From: JACKNG01 sp050184115
GTDB taxonomy: Bacteria; Pseudomonadota; Gammaproteobacteria; Ga0077536
Assembly: GCA_050184115.1 (NCBI GenBank)
Contig: JBFXAQ010000001.1
Span: forward strand, 62,001 to 126,000
Direction: 5' to 3'
DNA: 64,000 nucleotides
The position numbers were made by a program, and so were the translations under genes. Shown one piece after another: positions 1-10,272 of the stretch. Within the stretch, counting starts at the first letter, position 1. Every line of letters begins with the position of its first letter. Below the pieces are notes generated by a model that searched no databases, was not told the origin of the DNA, and saw only the letters and a list, made by a program, of their open reading frames with translations.

Positions 1-196
1 CGAGCGCGGCGAGCATGATCGGCACGCACGGCAATTGGCCACCATAGCCGCCGCCGTGATGCTCGGCGACCCACACGCGGTGGTAACCGTGACGTTCCGC
101 GTGGTCGACCTCGGCGAACATCTGGTCGTAGATGGCAGCCTCGCCGCCGCGTGCCCCGGCCTCGTAGGCCGGCAGGTACAACAGGCTGAATTTCAT
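1..196 (-). CDS. Luciferase-like (LLM) flavin-dependent monooxygenase, N-terminal part
   Basis: Only the first 65 codons are inside the window; the gene continues past base 1. The start is the ATG at 196-194, preceded by a GGGGAGGG ribosome binding site. The fragment begins MKFSLLYLPAYE and carries VWVAEHHGGG at residues 41-50, matching the W-x-AEHH segment near the start of bacterial luciferase-like oxidoreductases. Such enzymes use reduced FMN and oxygen to oxidise varied substrates. It lies downstream of a XylR-type regulator and of two operator-like sites (403-446), so it probably belongs to the same catabolic regulon. Substrate and full length cannot be judged. Confidence 0.85.
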   Translation of the reverse strand, partial: MKFSLLYLPAYEAGARGGEAAIYDQMFAEVDHAERHGYHRVWVAEHHGGGYGGQLPCVPIMLAAL

Positions 197-243
197 CGTT
201 CCCTCCCCCGGATGCGATGTGGTCAAGTGGCTTAGCAATTCCG

Positions 244-264
244 GGGCCAGGCTCCGCCTGGCCC
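244..264. other. GC-rich hairpin in the leader of the luciferase-like gene
   Basis: A perfect 9-bp inverted repeat (GGGCCAGGC / GCCTGGCCC) with a 3-nt loop lies about 50 bases before the start of the leftward gene. There is no T-run, so it is unlikely to be a simple terminator. It may shape the 5' leader RNA. The rest of the 197-445 gap holds a conspicuous AT-rich block at about 293-330, in which I could not find a convincing promoter. Confidence 0.35.
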
Positions 265-402
265 TGCGCCGATCTTTGCTGGTCGGCGGCGGATTTTTCA
301 ACCTATTGATTTAATTATTGAACTATTAGAAGCACGCTGCCCCTGGTGTCGCTCCGGCGGGTAAAGCCGTCGCGGCCGCGTCGGCCAGGTTATCGCCGAA
401 TC

Positions 403-445
403 GCGTCAAATGACGCAATGCTGCCGCACAATTTCGTCAAATACG

Positions 446-446
<1 letters not shown>
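403..446. promoter_or_regulatory. Tandem operator-like sites downstream of regulator 1
   Basis: Site one is a perfect inverted repeat, GCGTCA-AA-TGACGC, at 403-416. A related copy, CGTCAAATACGC at 435-446, lies 31 bp further on and touches the regulator stop codon. On the minus strand both contain ATTTGACG, the same core as the pair at 10354-10399. Two phased sites about three helical turns apart are typical of XylR/DmpR upstream activating sequences. The leftward luciferase-like gene is the natural target, but I found no matching -24/-12 promoter, so this is inference from spacing and motif. Confidence 0.5.
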
Positions 447-2224
<1,778 letters not shown>

Positions 2225-2443
2225 CGGCCTGTCCTCGCTGCGCGCGCCGAGTCTGTCGCACGCCCTGCCCGCATGCAAGGTGACGGCAGTCGCGCGGGCA
2301 ACCGATGGCCGTGCACGCCGTGGCGGGCGGCCCGGGCGCGCGACGACAGGCCGCACGGGAACGTGCCCAACCTGCGCCCGGTCCGCGGCGGACACCCGGA
2401 GCCGGCGCTTGCCGAGCCCCGGGAAACGCCGCGCTGCGCGCCG

Positions 2444-4108
2444 TCAGCGCATGGTGAACCCGGCGTAGCCGTGGCTCGCCACTTCGTCGCACTTGGCGCG
2501 GTAATTGGGGAAGCCGCCGGCATAGGCGACGAAGCCCTTGACCTTGTCCGGCACGTTCTCGTTGACCCCCATGATCCACGACCTGGCCGTGGGGAAGAGG
2601 GTCGCTGCCGCTGTCTCGTTGACGTGTTCGGTCCAGGCGTCCTCGGCAGCGACCTCGGGCTCGATGCGTTGCACGTGCCGTTCGTGCAGGTGCTTCATGA
2701 GGCCGAACATCCAGTCGACGTTCTGCTCGATGCAGCGCGGGATGTTGCAGAAGGCCGCGCCGTTGTGCGGCCCGACCAGGGTGAAGAGGTTGGGGAAGCC
2801 TGCGATCTGCATGCCGAGGAAGGTCCGCGGCCCGTCGCGCCATTTCTCCTTCAGCTTGTGCCCGCCGACGCCGGTGATGTCGATGCGGTGCAGGGCGCCG
2901 GTGACGGCATCGAAACCCGTGGCGTAGATGATCATGTCGAGTTCGTACTCGGCCGCGGTGGTCTTGATGCCGCGCGCGGTGATGCACTCGATGGGGTTCT
3001 CGCGCACGTCGACCAGCTCCACGTTGGGCTGGTTGTAGCACTCGTAGTACTTCGTCTCGAGCGGCACGCGGCGGGTGCCGAAGCCGTGATCGGTCGGGAT
3101 CAGCTTCTCGGCCACGGCCGGATCCTTCACGCGCTCGCGGATCTTCTTCGTGATGAACTCGGTGAGGTAGGCGTTGGCGCGTGGGTCGGTCAGGGTGTCG
3201 CGGAAGCTGCCGAGCCAGATGCCGAAACCGGGTTCGTTGTAGAGCGCCTCGTAGAAGGCATTGCGTTCCTCGTCGGAGACTTCGAGCGCCGAGCGCGGAT
3301 CGAAATCGTGGATGAAGCTGCCGAAGGTCTTGCGGCACTTGTCGAAGATCTCGGGGTAGCTGGCCTTCATCTTCGCGGCCGTGGCATCGTCGACCTTGCT
3401 GTTCCACAAGGGCGCACACCAGTTCGGCGTGCGCTGGAAGACGTAGAGCTGGTCGGCGGTCTTTGAGACCTCCTGGATCACCTGTACACCGGTCGCGCCG
3501 GTGCCGATGACGCCGACACGCTTGCCGGTGAAGTCGTCGACCGGGCTGCCGAAGCCGTTCGGATCGCGTGGCCACAGGGCAGTGTGGTAGGCCTCGCCCT
3601 TGAAGTCTTCGACGCCGGGGATCTTCGGCATCTGTGGCGCCGACAGCGGGCCCGTCGCCGAGATCAGGAAATGACAGCGCGCCGTGCCGCCGCCCTCGAA
3701 ACGGAGCTGCCACTCGTTCTTCGCTTCGTCGTAGGTGGCGGATTCGAGCCGCGTGTTGAAAGTGACGTCGCGGCGCAGGTCGTGCTTGTCGGCGACGAAG
3801 TTCAGGTATTCGAGCGTCTCCGGCTGTGGCGAGAACTGTTCCTTCCAGGTCCATTCCTTCAGCACGTCGGGGAACACGGAGTAGCCGTAGGAATAGGATT
3901 CGGAATCGAAGCGGCAGCCCGGGTAGCGGTTCCAGTACCAGGTGCCGCCGACCCCCGAACCCGCCTCGTAGACGTGGTGCGAGAGGTCGAGCTCGCGCAG
4001 GCGGTAGGACATGTACATGCCGCAGATGCCGGCGCCGATGATGATGACGTCGTGATAGTTGCCCGCCGTCGATCGCTCGGCGGACCCGCTCCCTTGTTGG
4101 CTGGCCAT
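2444..4108 (-). CDS. Flavin-dependent Baeyer-Villiger monooxygenase
   Basis: A 554-aa class B flavoprotein monooxygenase. It has an FAD Rossmann motif GAGICG (25-30), the Baeyer-Villiger fingerprint FxGxxxHxxxWP at 169-180 (complete), and a second nucleotide-binding motif GTGATG at 202-207 for NADPH. Length and layout match the cyclohexanone/phenylacetone monooxygenase group. It would turn a ketone into an ester or lactone, for example an aryl ketone into a phenyl ester that yields a phenol. GGGGAG precedes the ATG. It lies downstream of the Rieske dioxygenase, separated by a 261-bp gap with a repeat element, so it may be expressed from the upper operon or separately. The actual substrate is unknown. 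Confidence 0.92.
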   Translation of the reverse strand: MASQQGSGSAERSTAGNYHDVIIIGAGICGMYMSYRLRELDLSHHVYEAGSGVGGTWYWNRYPGCRFDSESYSYGYSVFPDVLKEWTWKEQFSPQPETLEYLNFVADKHDLRRDVTFNTRLESATYDEAKNEWQLRFEGGGTARCHFLISATGPLSAPQMPKIPGVEDFKGEAYHTALWPRDPNGFGSPVDDFTGKRVGVIGTGATGVQVIQEVSKTADQLYVFQRTPNWCAPLWNSKVDDATAAKMKASYPEIFDKCRKTFGSFIHDFDPRSALEVSDEERNAFYEALYNEPGFGIWLGSFRDTLTDPRANAYLTEFITKKIRERVKDPAVAEKLIPTDHGFGTRRVPLETKYYECYNQPNVELVDVRENPIECITARGIKTTAAEYELDMIIYATGFDAVTGALHRIDITGVGGHKLKEKWRDGPRTFLGMQIAGFPNLFTLVGPHNGAAFCNIPRCIEQNVDWMFGLMKHLHERHVQRIEPEVAAEDAWTEHVNETAAATLFPTARSWIMGVNENVPDKVKGFVAYAGGFPNYRAKCDEVASHGYAGFTMR

Positions 4109-4242
4109 GGTGCTCGTTCTCCCCTTGTTGCAGCGCGAAAGCCGGACCTCGCGCCCGGCACGTGGAGGGGATGCTAGGCAGGCCGCCGCGCTGCCCGCTT
4201 GACCGGGATCATGTACCGCGGCGGGACTGGGGGCGCCGGGCC

Positions 4243-4352
4243 ACGGGGACAGTTTGCTTCTGCGATCGATGCGATCGATGGGGACAGTTTACTTTTGCGC
4301 GTCACGGCACCGCATCGCGATGGTACGTAAAAGTAAACTGTCCCCATCGATC
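4243..4352. repeat. REP/MITE-like palindromic element with 24-bp inverted arms
   Basis: Two perfect 24-bp inverted arms (4273-4296 and 4329-4352), each containing GGGGACAGTTTACTTTT or its complement, flank a 32-nt centre. A third, degenerate copy starting GGGGACAGTTTGCTTCT lies at 4245-4261. The element fills most of the 261-bp gap between the Baeyer-Villiger gene and the Rieske beta-subunit gene. It has no coding capacity. Such dispersed palindromes are usually mobilised in trans by REP-associated tyrosine transposases. In RNA it would form a very stable hairpin and could reduce expression of the downstream gene. Confidence 0.75.
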
Positions 4353-4369
4353 AGCCGCGGCCGAGTCCG

Positions 4370-4867
4370 CTACAGCGGCGTGGCGAGCAGCGAATCGATG
4401 CGCGCGGTGTCGGCGACCACGGTGCGCTCGACCAGCCGTGCCGTGTCGGCCGTGACCTCGATGCGGTCGCGGTACTCGCCGACGCTGTAGAGCACGGTCT
4501 CGCCGTAGCTCGCACTGTCGAGCCAGGTGCGGTAGACGGCGTAGTTGGTGCGCGCGACGACGAGTGCGCCATCCTGCCCGACGACGTGCGCGCGGCCGAT
4601 GATGTGGCGATAGGCGTGCGGGCCGAAGATGTTCGCCTCGCGGTGGGCGACGACGCGGTCGGCGAGCATGCCGCGGCTGTCGCAGCGGATCAGCGCGAGC
4701 GGCAGGCCGGCGTCGACGTTCTCGCGCGGCACCACCTGGTAGAGGCAGGGGTCGGTGAAGAAGTCCGGCCAGGCTTCGAGGCGGTCGGCGTCGATGCACT
4801 CGGCGTAGGCGGCGTTGAGGTCGTCGATGAGCTGGCGCTGGACGAGCTTATCCACGCACACCTCCAT
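4370..4867 (-). CDS. Aromatic ring-hydroxylating dioxygenase, beta subunit
   Basis: A 165-aa small subunit of the SnoaL/NTF2-like fold, with the pattern of ring-hydroxylating dioxygenase beta subunits (AYAECIDADRLEAWPDFF near the start, YGETVLYSVGEYRDRIE at about 121-137). It has a structural role in the alpha3beta3 oxygenase. The start codon at 4867 lies inside the end of the alpha gene, overlapping by 20 bases, so the two are translationally coupled. A GTG at 4855 behind GGAGGT is an alternative start. No ferredoxin or reductase gene follows; the next 261 bases hold a repeat element. Confidence 0.88.
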   Translation of the reverse strand: MEVCVDKLVQRQLIDDLNAAYAECIDADRLEAWPDFFTDPCLYQVVPRENVDAGLPLALIRCDSRGMLADRVVAHREANIFGPHAYRHIIGRAHVVGQDGALVVARTNYAVYRTWLDSASYGETVLYSVGEYRDRIEVTADTARLVERTVVADTARIDSLLATPL

Positions 4868-6116
4868 GGGCGCCGTCGATACGCTCGCCAAGCAACTCGC
4901 GGTAGTACTGCCAGAAGCCGCGGATGGCGGCCTCGTTGACGAGGTCATCGCGATCGCCGCTGTCGTAACCGCCCATGACGACGATCGATTCGGCCTCGGT
5001 GCGATCGGCGACGGCGCGCTGCACGATCTCCGTCGCATGCCCGTCCTCCATCGAGATGAAGCCGGCCGGCCCGATGAGATTGGCCTGCTTGAGGCGCATC
5101 GCGGTCCGCTCGGCATCGTCGTCGGCGTATCCGAACAGGGTGACGACGAGTTCGAAACGTCCCACGCCCTTGGGCAGCAGCTGGCGCACCGCGAGCGTGT
5201 TCTGGATCTGCTGGACGACCAGTCCCGGGAACACCGAGAGAATTTGCAGACCGCGGAATTCCGGCCAGCCGGCGACCAGTGAAGGGTCGGCGAGGGTGTA
5301 CTTCGCGCGGTAGCTGGTGACGTTCGCCGCGGCCATCTTGGCGGCCTCGGCCTTGGCGTCGGCCGGCCACGATTCGAGCACGCAGTGGCGGCGCCGCGGA
5401 TCCATGTGGATGCGCCCCGGTTGCGAGGAACGGTAGAAGCCGAACGTGGCATGGAAGAGGTGCAGCAGGCTCGCGTGGTAGGGGTCGCGCACGTTCTCGG
5501 CATAGAGCTTCCAGTTCGCGGCAACGGCCTGGCGCGAATGGCCGAGCACGTTGACCGGGCGGGTGAAGATGCCATCGAGCGCGGCGCGCATGGGGGTGCC
5601 GAGATAATCGTCGAGCGGTTCGACCTCGGCGTCGAACGAACCGAACACGAGGTCGCCGTAGGTCGCCACGCGCAGGTTCTGCAGGCCATGGCGGGCGAGG
5701 TCGAAATCCTCCGGCGCGCCACCCTTGCCGTCGATGCCGGCCTGGAACGGGACGCCGCGGAGCTGCCCGCTGACGTCGTAGGCCCATTGGTGATAGACGC
5801 AGCGATGGGCGGTGCGATGGCCGCGCGGCTCGCGGCAGACCAGCGCGCCGCGGTGGGCGCAGCGGTTGACCCAACAGTGCAGCTCGCCGTCGCGGCCGCG
5901 CGTCAGCACCACCGGCGTGTCGCCGACGAAGGTCGCCTTGAAGTCGCCATGGGCGGGCACCTCGGCGCCGAGACCGAGGAAGTTCCAGGTCGGTCCACGG
6001 AACAGGTGGCGCTGTTCCTCGTCGTAGACCGCCTGGTCGTAGAACAGGCGGTACGGCACCTGCGTCGCGTGGCGCCTGGCCACGGCCGGGCCCTCGACGG
6101 GCGCTGCAGTCGTCAT
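4848..6116 (-). CDS. Rieske aromatic ring-hydroxylating dioxygenase, alpha subunit
   Basis: A 422-aa catalytic subunit. The Rieske [2Fe-2S] ligands are C86, H88, C106 and H109 (C-x-H ... C-x2-H). The mononuclear iron site is D211-P-Y-H214-x4-H219, and the Asp is the residue that bridges to the neighbouring Rieske centre. The start at 6116 was chosen because AGGGGAGAG sits just before it; the ATG at 6143 has no binding site. The motif region resembles salicylate/anthranilate-type oxygenases, so a hydroxy- or amino-benzoate substrate is possible but unproven. It needs a reductase and perhaps a ferredoxin, neither of which is encoded nearby. Confidence 0.92.
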   Translation of the reverse strand: MTTAAPVEGPAVARRHATQVPYRLFYDQAVYDEEQRHLFRGPTWNFLGLGAEVPAHGDFKATFVGDTPVVLTRGRDGELHCWVNRCAHRGALVCREPRGHRTAHRCVYHQWAYDVSGQLRGVPFQAGIDGKGGAPEDFDLARHGLQNLRVATYGDLVFGSFDAEVEPLDDYLGTPMRAALDGIFTRPVNVLGHSRQAVAANWKLYAENVRDPYHASLLHLFHATFGFYRSSQPGRIHMDPRRRHCVLESWPADAKAEAAKMAAANVTSYRAKYTLADPSLVAGWPEFRGLQILSVFPGLVVQQIQNTLAVRQLLPKGVGRFELVVTLFGYADDDAERTAMRLKQANLIGPAGFISMEDGHATEIVQRAVADRTEAESIVVMGGYDSGDRDDLVNEAAIRGFWQYYRELLGERIDGAHGGVRG

Positions 6117-6293
6117 CTCGTCTCTCCCCTGGTGGTGCGCCATGCGGCCGGCACGGCCCGCGAGCGGCGCGGGTCACGGCACGTTAACCGATGTGGAAGT
6201 CGTGGTCGAAGGCCGGCCACGGGCGGCGGTGGCGCCGCGCCGTCGCCCCCCCGTGGGGTGCACGGTTTCAGGCGTCGCGGAGGCCGGGCGTGT

Positions 6294-6653
6294 TCAACCA
6301 GCCGCGCCGCACAAACTGTTCAGCCCCGGCGTCAGCATGCGCAGGCTGGCCTTGTGCACGATGCCGTTGGCAGCGAGGCTCGCGTCCCAGTCCGGGGTGA
6401 AGGGCCGGTTCGACATCAGCCACTGCACTGCGTCCCAGTCGACGGCCGCGGCGTCCGGATCGGGTGCGATGAGCGGCACGACGTTCTGCTCGATCATCTG
6501 GCGGAAGGTCGTCGCCGGCGGCACGCAAACGAGGAAGGACGCGGCGAACAGGAGGTGCTGGTCCCAGCTCACGTAGACGAGCTGCTTGCCGTTGAAGTTC
6601 TCCACGCGGTCACGTGGCACGCCGATGTAGGGCTTGGTCGAGCTGACGGGCAT
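6294..6653 (-). CDS. dmpO: Phenol hydroxylase-type P4 subunit (DmpO-like)
   Basis: A 119-aa gamma subunit of a multicomponent diiron phenol hydroxylase. The core LVYVSWDQHLLFAASF at 25-40 and the SLAANGIVHKASLR segment near 92-105 are family hallmarks. The protein completes the P1-P3-P4 oxygenase. GGAG precedes the ATG, 20 bases after the P3 stop. The 177 bases between its stop and the Rieske alpha start hold no recognisable P5 reductase, although P5 follows P4 in the classical dmpKLMNOP order. The symbol follows the family and does not imply proven phenol activity. Confidence 0.85.
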   Translation of the reverse strand: MPVSSTKPYIGVPRDRVENFNGKQLVYVSWDQHLLFAASFLVCVPPATTFRQMIEQNVVPLIAPDPDAAAVDWDAVQWLMSNRPFTPDWDASLAANGIVHKASLRMLTPGLNSLCGAAG

Positions 6654-6673
6654 GGTGGTTCTCCGGGAGCGTG

Positions 6674-8194
6674 TCAGTCGTTCTTCGTCGCCTGGCCGCG
6701 CCAGGTCTCGAAATGCGCCTGGTCGCGCGAACCGACGTAATCGCCGTTGTCCTGGCCGTCGACCATGCCGACCCAGTCCATCCAGCCCGGCAGGTTGCCG
6801 TAATGCGGGGCCTGGAAGAGCCCCGGCATGGGCAGCCAGCCCTGGACGTACTTCTCCGGTTCGAAGTCGAAGATGGCCTGGCAGCCGTCGGAGCAGAAGT
6901 GGTACTTCTCGCCGTGGTAGTCCTGCTCGCGCTGGCAGTGTCGGGTGGGATCGCCGGGCTCGGTGAAGACGATCGGCAACTGGCAGACCTGGCACAGCTT
7001 GGCGAGGCCGACGTTCCTGAACTGCTGGCCCGCGTCGGCGAGCTTCTTCACGTAGTTCCAGCGCGGCCGGTAGTAGCGATCGAAGGTGTGCGGGTACTTC
7101 GCCGACAGCCAGTCGAGGTCGGGCTCGGGTGGGATCCAGCTGTGGAAGGCCGTACCGAAGCTCCACTGGTAGAGGCCGAGCATGATCTGGTGCGACATGT
7201 GGTCGACCGCTTCCTGCGCATGCGCCCAGCCGGTCGGCGGGCGGATGCCGTAGCGCGCGAGGTCGTGGAACAGCGCGCCGCCGTTCTCCTCGCCGTAGAT
7301 GTCCCAGGCTTCGCGCCACGACATCACCTTCTTCGGCAGCATGTAGTCCATCATCGCGCTGACCAGGCCGAGCACGCGGAAACCGCGCCAGAACCACTTG
7401 TCGAACCAGCGCTGCACGATGGGCACGTTGGCCTCGTCCTGCTCGAGCATGAAGCGGATGCACTCGAGTCCCAGCGTCATGTGACGCGCCTCGTCGGACT
7501 GCGCCGAGAAGCCGAAGGTGACGGTGGCCATGTCGCCGTTGTAGGCGGCGCCGGACATGAACGGCACGAACAGGAGGTTGGTCAGCACGTACTCGAAGGA
7601 GAAGCCGATCGCGGTCATGAACTCGAACGGCCCGGCCGTCATGGCGTCGTCGAAGAACGAACGCGGCACGGTGCAGTACCAGATACGGTCGCGTGCGTCG
7701 GCGAAGAGATGGAAACCGTCGTAGTAGCGGTTGTAGTTCGACAGCGCGTGGACCTGGGTCTGGGCGTGGCGGATCTCGTCCAGCGACTGCATCTGGCAGG
7801 CGACCTGGGTGCCGACGCCGGGGAACTCGCGGCCGACGCGGGCGAAGCCGCGGTGGGCGGCGTATTCACCGGGGCTGATGCCCTGCAGGAAGAGCTTGAT
7901 GGCGGTGAGGTAGCGCGCGTCGGTGATGTTGAGGTGGCCGTTGTTCTGCGCGTGCGCGTCGACGATGGCGTAGAACTTGCGCTCCTTCTCGGCCTGGTAC
8001 TTCCAGTAGGCGTCCATGGTCAGGCGGAAGGGGTCGGACCACGCACTCCAGTCGTGGATCCTGATCCCTTCGTAGGTGGCGTAGGGGAAGAGTTCTTCTT
8101 CGCTGCGGTAGCTCGGCGTCCAGCCGAGGTCGCGGGTCAGCAGGCCGTAGCGTTCCTTGAGGCCGAGTTTCTTCTTGCCGACTTTCTGGTCCAT
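6674..8194 (-). CDS. dmpN: Phenol hydroxylase-type P3 diiron oxygenase subunit (DmpN-like)
   Basis: A 506-aa catalytic subunit that hydroxylates a (methyl)phenol or related aromatic. All six carboxylate/histidine iron ligands of soluble diiron monooxygenases are visible: E110, E140, H143 (DEIRH), E201, E235 and H238 (DEARH). The C-terminus has a YHS/TRASH-like metal-binding stretch (CQVC ... YHFCSDGC). The ATG at 8194 has AGGAG upstream; the longer reading frame to 8410 is Arg/Pro-rich and rejected. Only 13 bases separate it from P1, so there is no room for the P2 effector gene that normally sits here. Confidence 0.93.
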   Translation of the reverse strand: MDQKVGKKKLGLKERYGLLTRDLGWTPSYRSEEELFPYATYEGIRIHDWSAWSDPFRLTMDAYWKYQAEKERKFYAIVDAHAQNNGHLNITDARYLTAIKLFLQGISPGEYAAHRGFARVGREFPGVGTQVACQMQSLDEIRHAQTQVHALSNYNRYYDGFHLFADARDRIWYCTVPRSFFDDAMTAGPFEFMTAIGFSFEYVLTNLLFVPFMSGAAYNGDMATVTFGFSAQSDEARHMTLGLECIRFMLEQDEANVPIVQRWFDKWFWRGFRVLGLVSAMMDYMLPKKVMSWREAWDIYGEENGGALFHDLARYGIRPPTGWAHAQEAVDHMSHQIMLGLYQWSFGTAFHSWIPPEPDLDWLSAKYPHTFDRYYRPRWNYVKKLADAGQQFRNVGLAKLCQVCQLPIVFTEPGDPTRHCQREQDYHGEKYHFCSDGCQAIFDFEPEKYVQGWLPMPGLFQAPHYGNLPGWMDWVGMVDGQDNGDYVGSRDQAHFETWRGQATKND

Positions 8195-8207
8195 GGTGGT
8201 GCTCCTG

Positions 8208-9200
8208 TCAGACGGCCAGGCCGTTCTTCTGCATGCGGGTGGCGAGCGCCCCGCGCTGCTCGGCGACGGCGTCACCGGCAGCGTCACCGAGCGCGAGCGC
8301 GGCGACCGGGTCGAGTGCCGCCGCCGCGCGCGCCGTCCACTCGGCGTACCACGTCGAGAGTACGGCGCGGTTCTCCGCCGATTCGTCGGCCATGGTCCGG
8401 ACCGCGGCATCGATCCATTTCTGCGTTTCGCCGAACCAGCCGGTCATGAACTGGGTCAGCATGGCGATCGCCGCGCCGCCCGCGGCGGCGAAGTGGTCGT
8501 CGACGATGTGCGCATAGACGAGTGGATAGGTGAGACCGTCGACGGCGACGTTCCAGGCGACGAAGGCCTCGACCGGGTCGCGCAGCGCCATCGCGTCCTC
8601 GGCGAGATGCCTGAGCGGCTGCCAGGCGGGCGCGTCGGTCCAGGCCTGCTTGGCCTGCGCCAGGGCTTCGGGCCCGCCGAGCAGGAGGCCGAGACGCGAC
8701 AGGTACTGGGCGATGCCGAGACAGTCCATGGCGTAGTAGATGGCCGGCTGGGTGAAGGTCACGCCGTAGCCGTAGCCGCAGATGAAGGCGTTGACCTGGT
8801 TACCGGCCCAGGCGGCATGGCGCAGGGGCAACAGCACCGCCGCGACGTTCGCCTGGAGCGGCGGCGGCATGAGATCGAGCAGGTTGCGCGACTCGACGAA
8901 ATCGAAATTGGCCTCGGCGGTGTCCTGCTGGCGCGCGCGGGTGATGGTGTAGGTGCTGTAGTAGAACTGGCGCGGATCCTTGATCGCATACCAGTCGGTC
9001 ATGCGCACCCGTGACAGCGCCGGGTCGTAGAGTGCCTGGTCGGGATCCCAGGTCGGGCGGTAGTGCAGGTTCTCGGTCGCCTGGATGTCGTAGCTGCCCT
9101 CCTGGTAGCGCGAGGCCGGCTTGTCGCCGAAGCGCCGCGCGAGGTGGTCGAAGGTGTGGCGCTGCGGCTCGATGGCGATGGTGCGCAGGTCGACGGACAT
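8208..9200 (-). CDS. dmpL: Phenol hydroxylase-type P1 oxygenase subunit (DmpL-like)
   Basis: A 330-aa beta subunit with the diiron-oxygenase helical fold but without the metal ligands, as is normal for P1. Length matches the family (about 330). Recognisable stretches are FYYSTYTITRARQQ (about 78-91) and the WNVAVDGLTYPLVYAH region. It pairs with P3 and P4. It follows the catechol 2,3-dioxygenase by 61 bases, has GAGGAA before the ATG, and is not preceded by the small P0 (DmpK) gene usually found upstream of P1. Confidence 0.92.
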   Translation of the reverse strand: MSVDLRTIAIEPQRHTFDHLARRFGDKPASRYQEGSYDIQATENLHYRPTWDPDQALYDPALSRVRMTDWYAIKDPRQFYYSTYTITRARQQDTAEANFDFVESRNLLDLMPPPLQANVAAVLLPLRHAAWAGNQVNAFICGYGYGVTFTQPAIYYAMDCLGIAQYLSRLGLLLGGPEALAQAKQAWTDAPAWQPLRHLAEDAMALRDPVEAFVAWNVAVDGLTYPLVYAHIVDDHFAAAGGAAIAMLTQFMTGWFGETQKWIDAAVRTMADESAENRAVLSTWYAEWTARAAAALDPVAALALGDAAGDAVAEQRGALATRMQKNGLAV

Positions 9201-9261
9201 GGTGCGGTTCCTCGGCCCGCCGGGATGGCGGGCGTTGCGGTTGCGGGGCGGGCGTGCGCGC

Positions 9262-10197
9262 TCAGGTCACGACGCTGAGGAAGGACTCGTGCAGGCGGCG
9301 TTGCGCGTAGTCGAGGCCGCCGCCGGTGCCGAGGCCGTCGAAGGTCCAGGTCAGCGGCTCGTAGTCCGGGTAGGGCTGGTAGCCTCCCATGTAGGTCTCG
9401 AAGCGGTTGCCGGACGGGTCCCAGGCGTAGATGGTGCAGCCGCGGGTGACGCCGTGACGGGTCGGGCCGATGTCCACCGGCACGTCGTTCATGGCCATGA
9501 TGTCGGCTGCGCGCAGCACCGCGTTCCAGCTCTCGAGCAGGAAGGAACAGTGGTGGAGCTTGCCGGGCTCGGCATGTTCGACGAAGGCGATGTCGTGGAC
9601 CTTGTGCGAGCAGGACAGCCAGATGGCGACGTTGCCGTTGCCGTCCGGGGTCAGCACGCGCTCGACGAGGTAGAAGCCGAGCACCTCGCTGAAGAGTTTC
9701 TGCACCGCGGCGATGTTCGGACCGTAGAGCAGGCAGTGGTCGAGGCGCACCGGCGCGATGCCGTGCTCCGCGGCCGGCGTCCACGGCGCCGGGTTGGGCT
9801 GTTCGAGGCCGTTGCCGATCACCTTCTTGTCGGCATAGAGCTCGATCAGGTGCCCCGAGGGGATCTCGAAGCGCACCCGTTCGCCGGTTTCGAGCAGGTC
9901 ACCGGCCGGCACGCGCTCGGTGGCGATGCCGTAGGCGCGCAGGTCGGATTCCAGCTTGTCGAGCGTGGCGCGGTCGAGCACCTTGAAGCCGAAGAAGTCG
10001 ATGCCGGCGCGATCCGCGGCGCGGATGACGTAACTGTGGTGGTCGCGCTCGTCCCAGCACTTGAAGTAGACGCGGCCTTGCGCGTCGCGGCCGGTCTCGA
10101 CCAGCCCGAGCACGTCGCGATAGAAATGGACTGCCTGGTCGAGGTCGAGAACCCGGACCTGGGCGTGGCCCGGACGCAGAACTCCGGTCATGGCCAT
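9262..10197 (-). CDS. xylE: Catechol 2,3-dioxygenase (extradiol, copy 1)
   Basis: A 311-aa type I extradiol dioxygenase (VOC fold, two repeats) that opens catechols next to the hydroxyls to give 2-hydroxymuconic semialdehydes. Fe(II) ligands are H154, one of H215/H216, and E267 in NRFETYMGGY; XylE uses H153, H214 and E265. The start at 10197 is supported by GGGGAGGT a few bases upstream; upstream codons to 10254 look like leader sequence. It is the first gene of the upper operon, behind the sigma-54 promoter at 10273-10288. It removes catechol made by the hydroxylase encoded just behind it. Confidence 0.95.
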   Translation of the reverse strand: MAMTGVLRPGHAQVRVLDLDQAVHFYRDVLGLVETGRDAQGRVYFKCWDERDHHSYVIRAADRAGIDFFGFKVLDRATLDKLESDLRAYGIATERVPAGDLLETGERVRFEIPSGHLIELYADKKVIGNGLEQPNPAPWTPAAEHGIAPVRLDHCLLYGPNIAAVQKLFSEVLGFYLVERVLTPDGNGNVAIWLSCSHKVHDIAFVEHAEPGKLHHCSFLLESWNAVLRAADIMAMNDVPVDIGPTRHGVTRGCTIYAWDPSGNRFETYMGGYQPYPDYEPLTWTFDGLGTGGGLDYAQRRLHESFLSVVT

Positions 10198-10272
10198 CAG
10201 CCTTACCTCCCCTTGTCTGGCTGTGCATGGGATCCGGAATCGCTGTCGCGACATCCGGATGCCCTGGGTTAT

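Noticed and set aside
2225..2395. Longer N-terminus for regulator 1
   Set aside because: The additional 57 residues are Arg/Pro-rich and precede the point where the XylR_N domain normally begins.
4121..4136. Possible sigma-54 promoter before the Baeyer-Villiger gene
   Set aside because: GG and GC are correctly spaced, but the inner positions match poorly and the start site would fall on the ribosome binding site.
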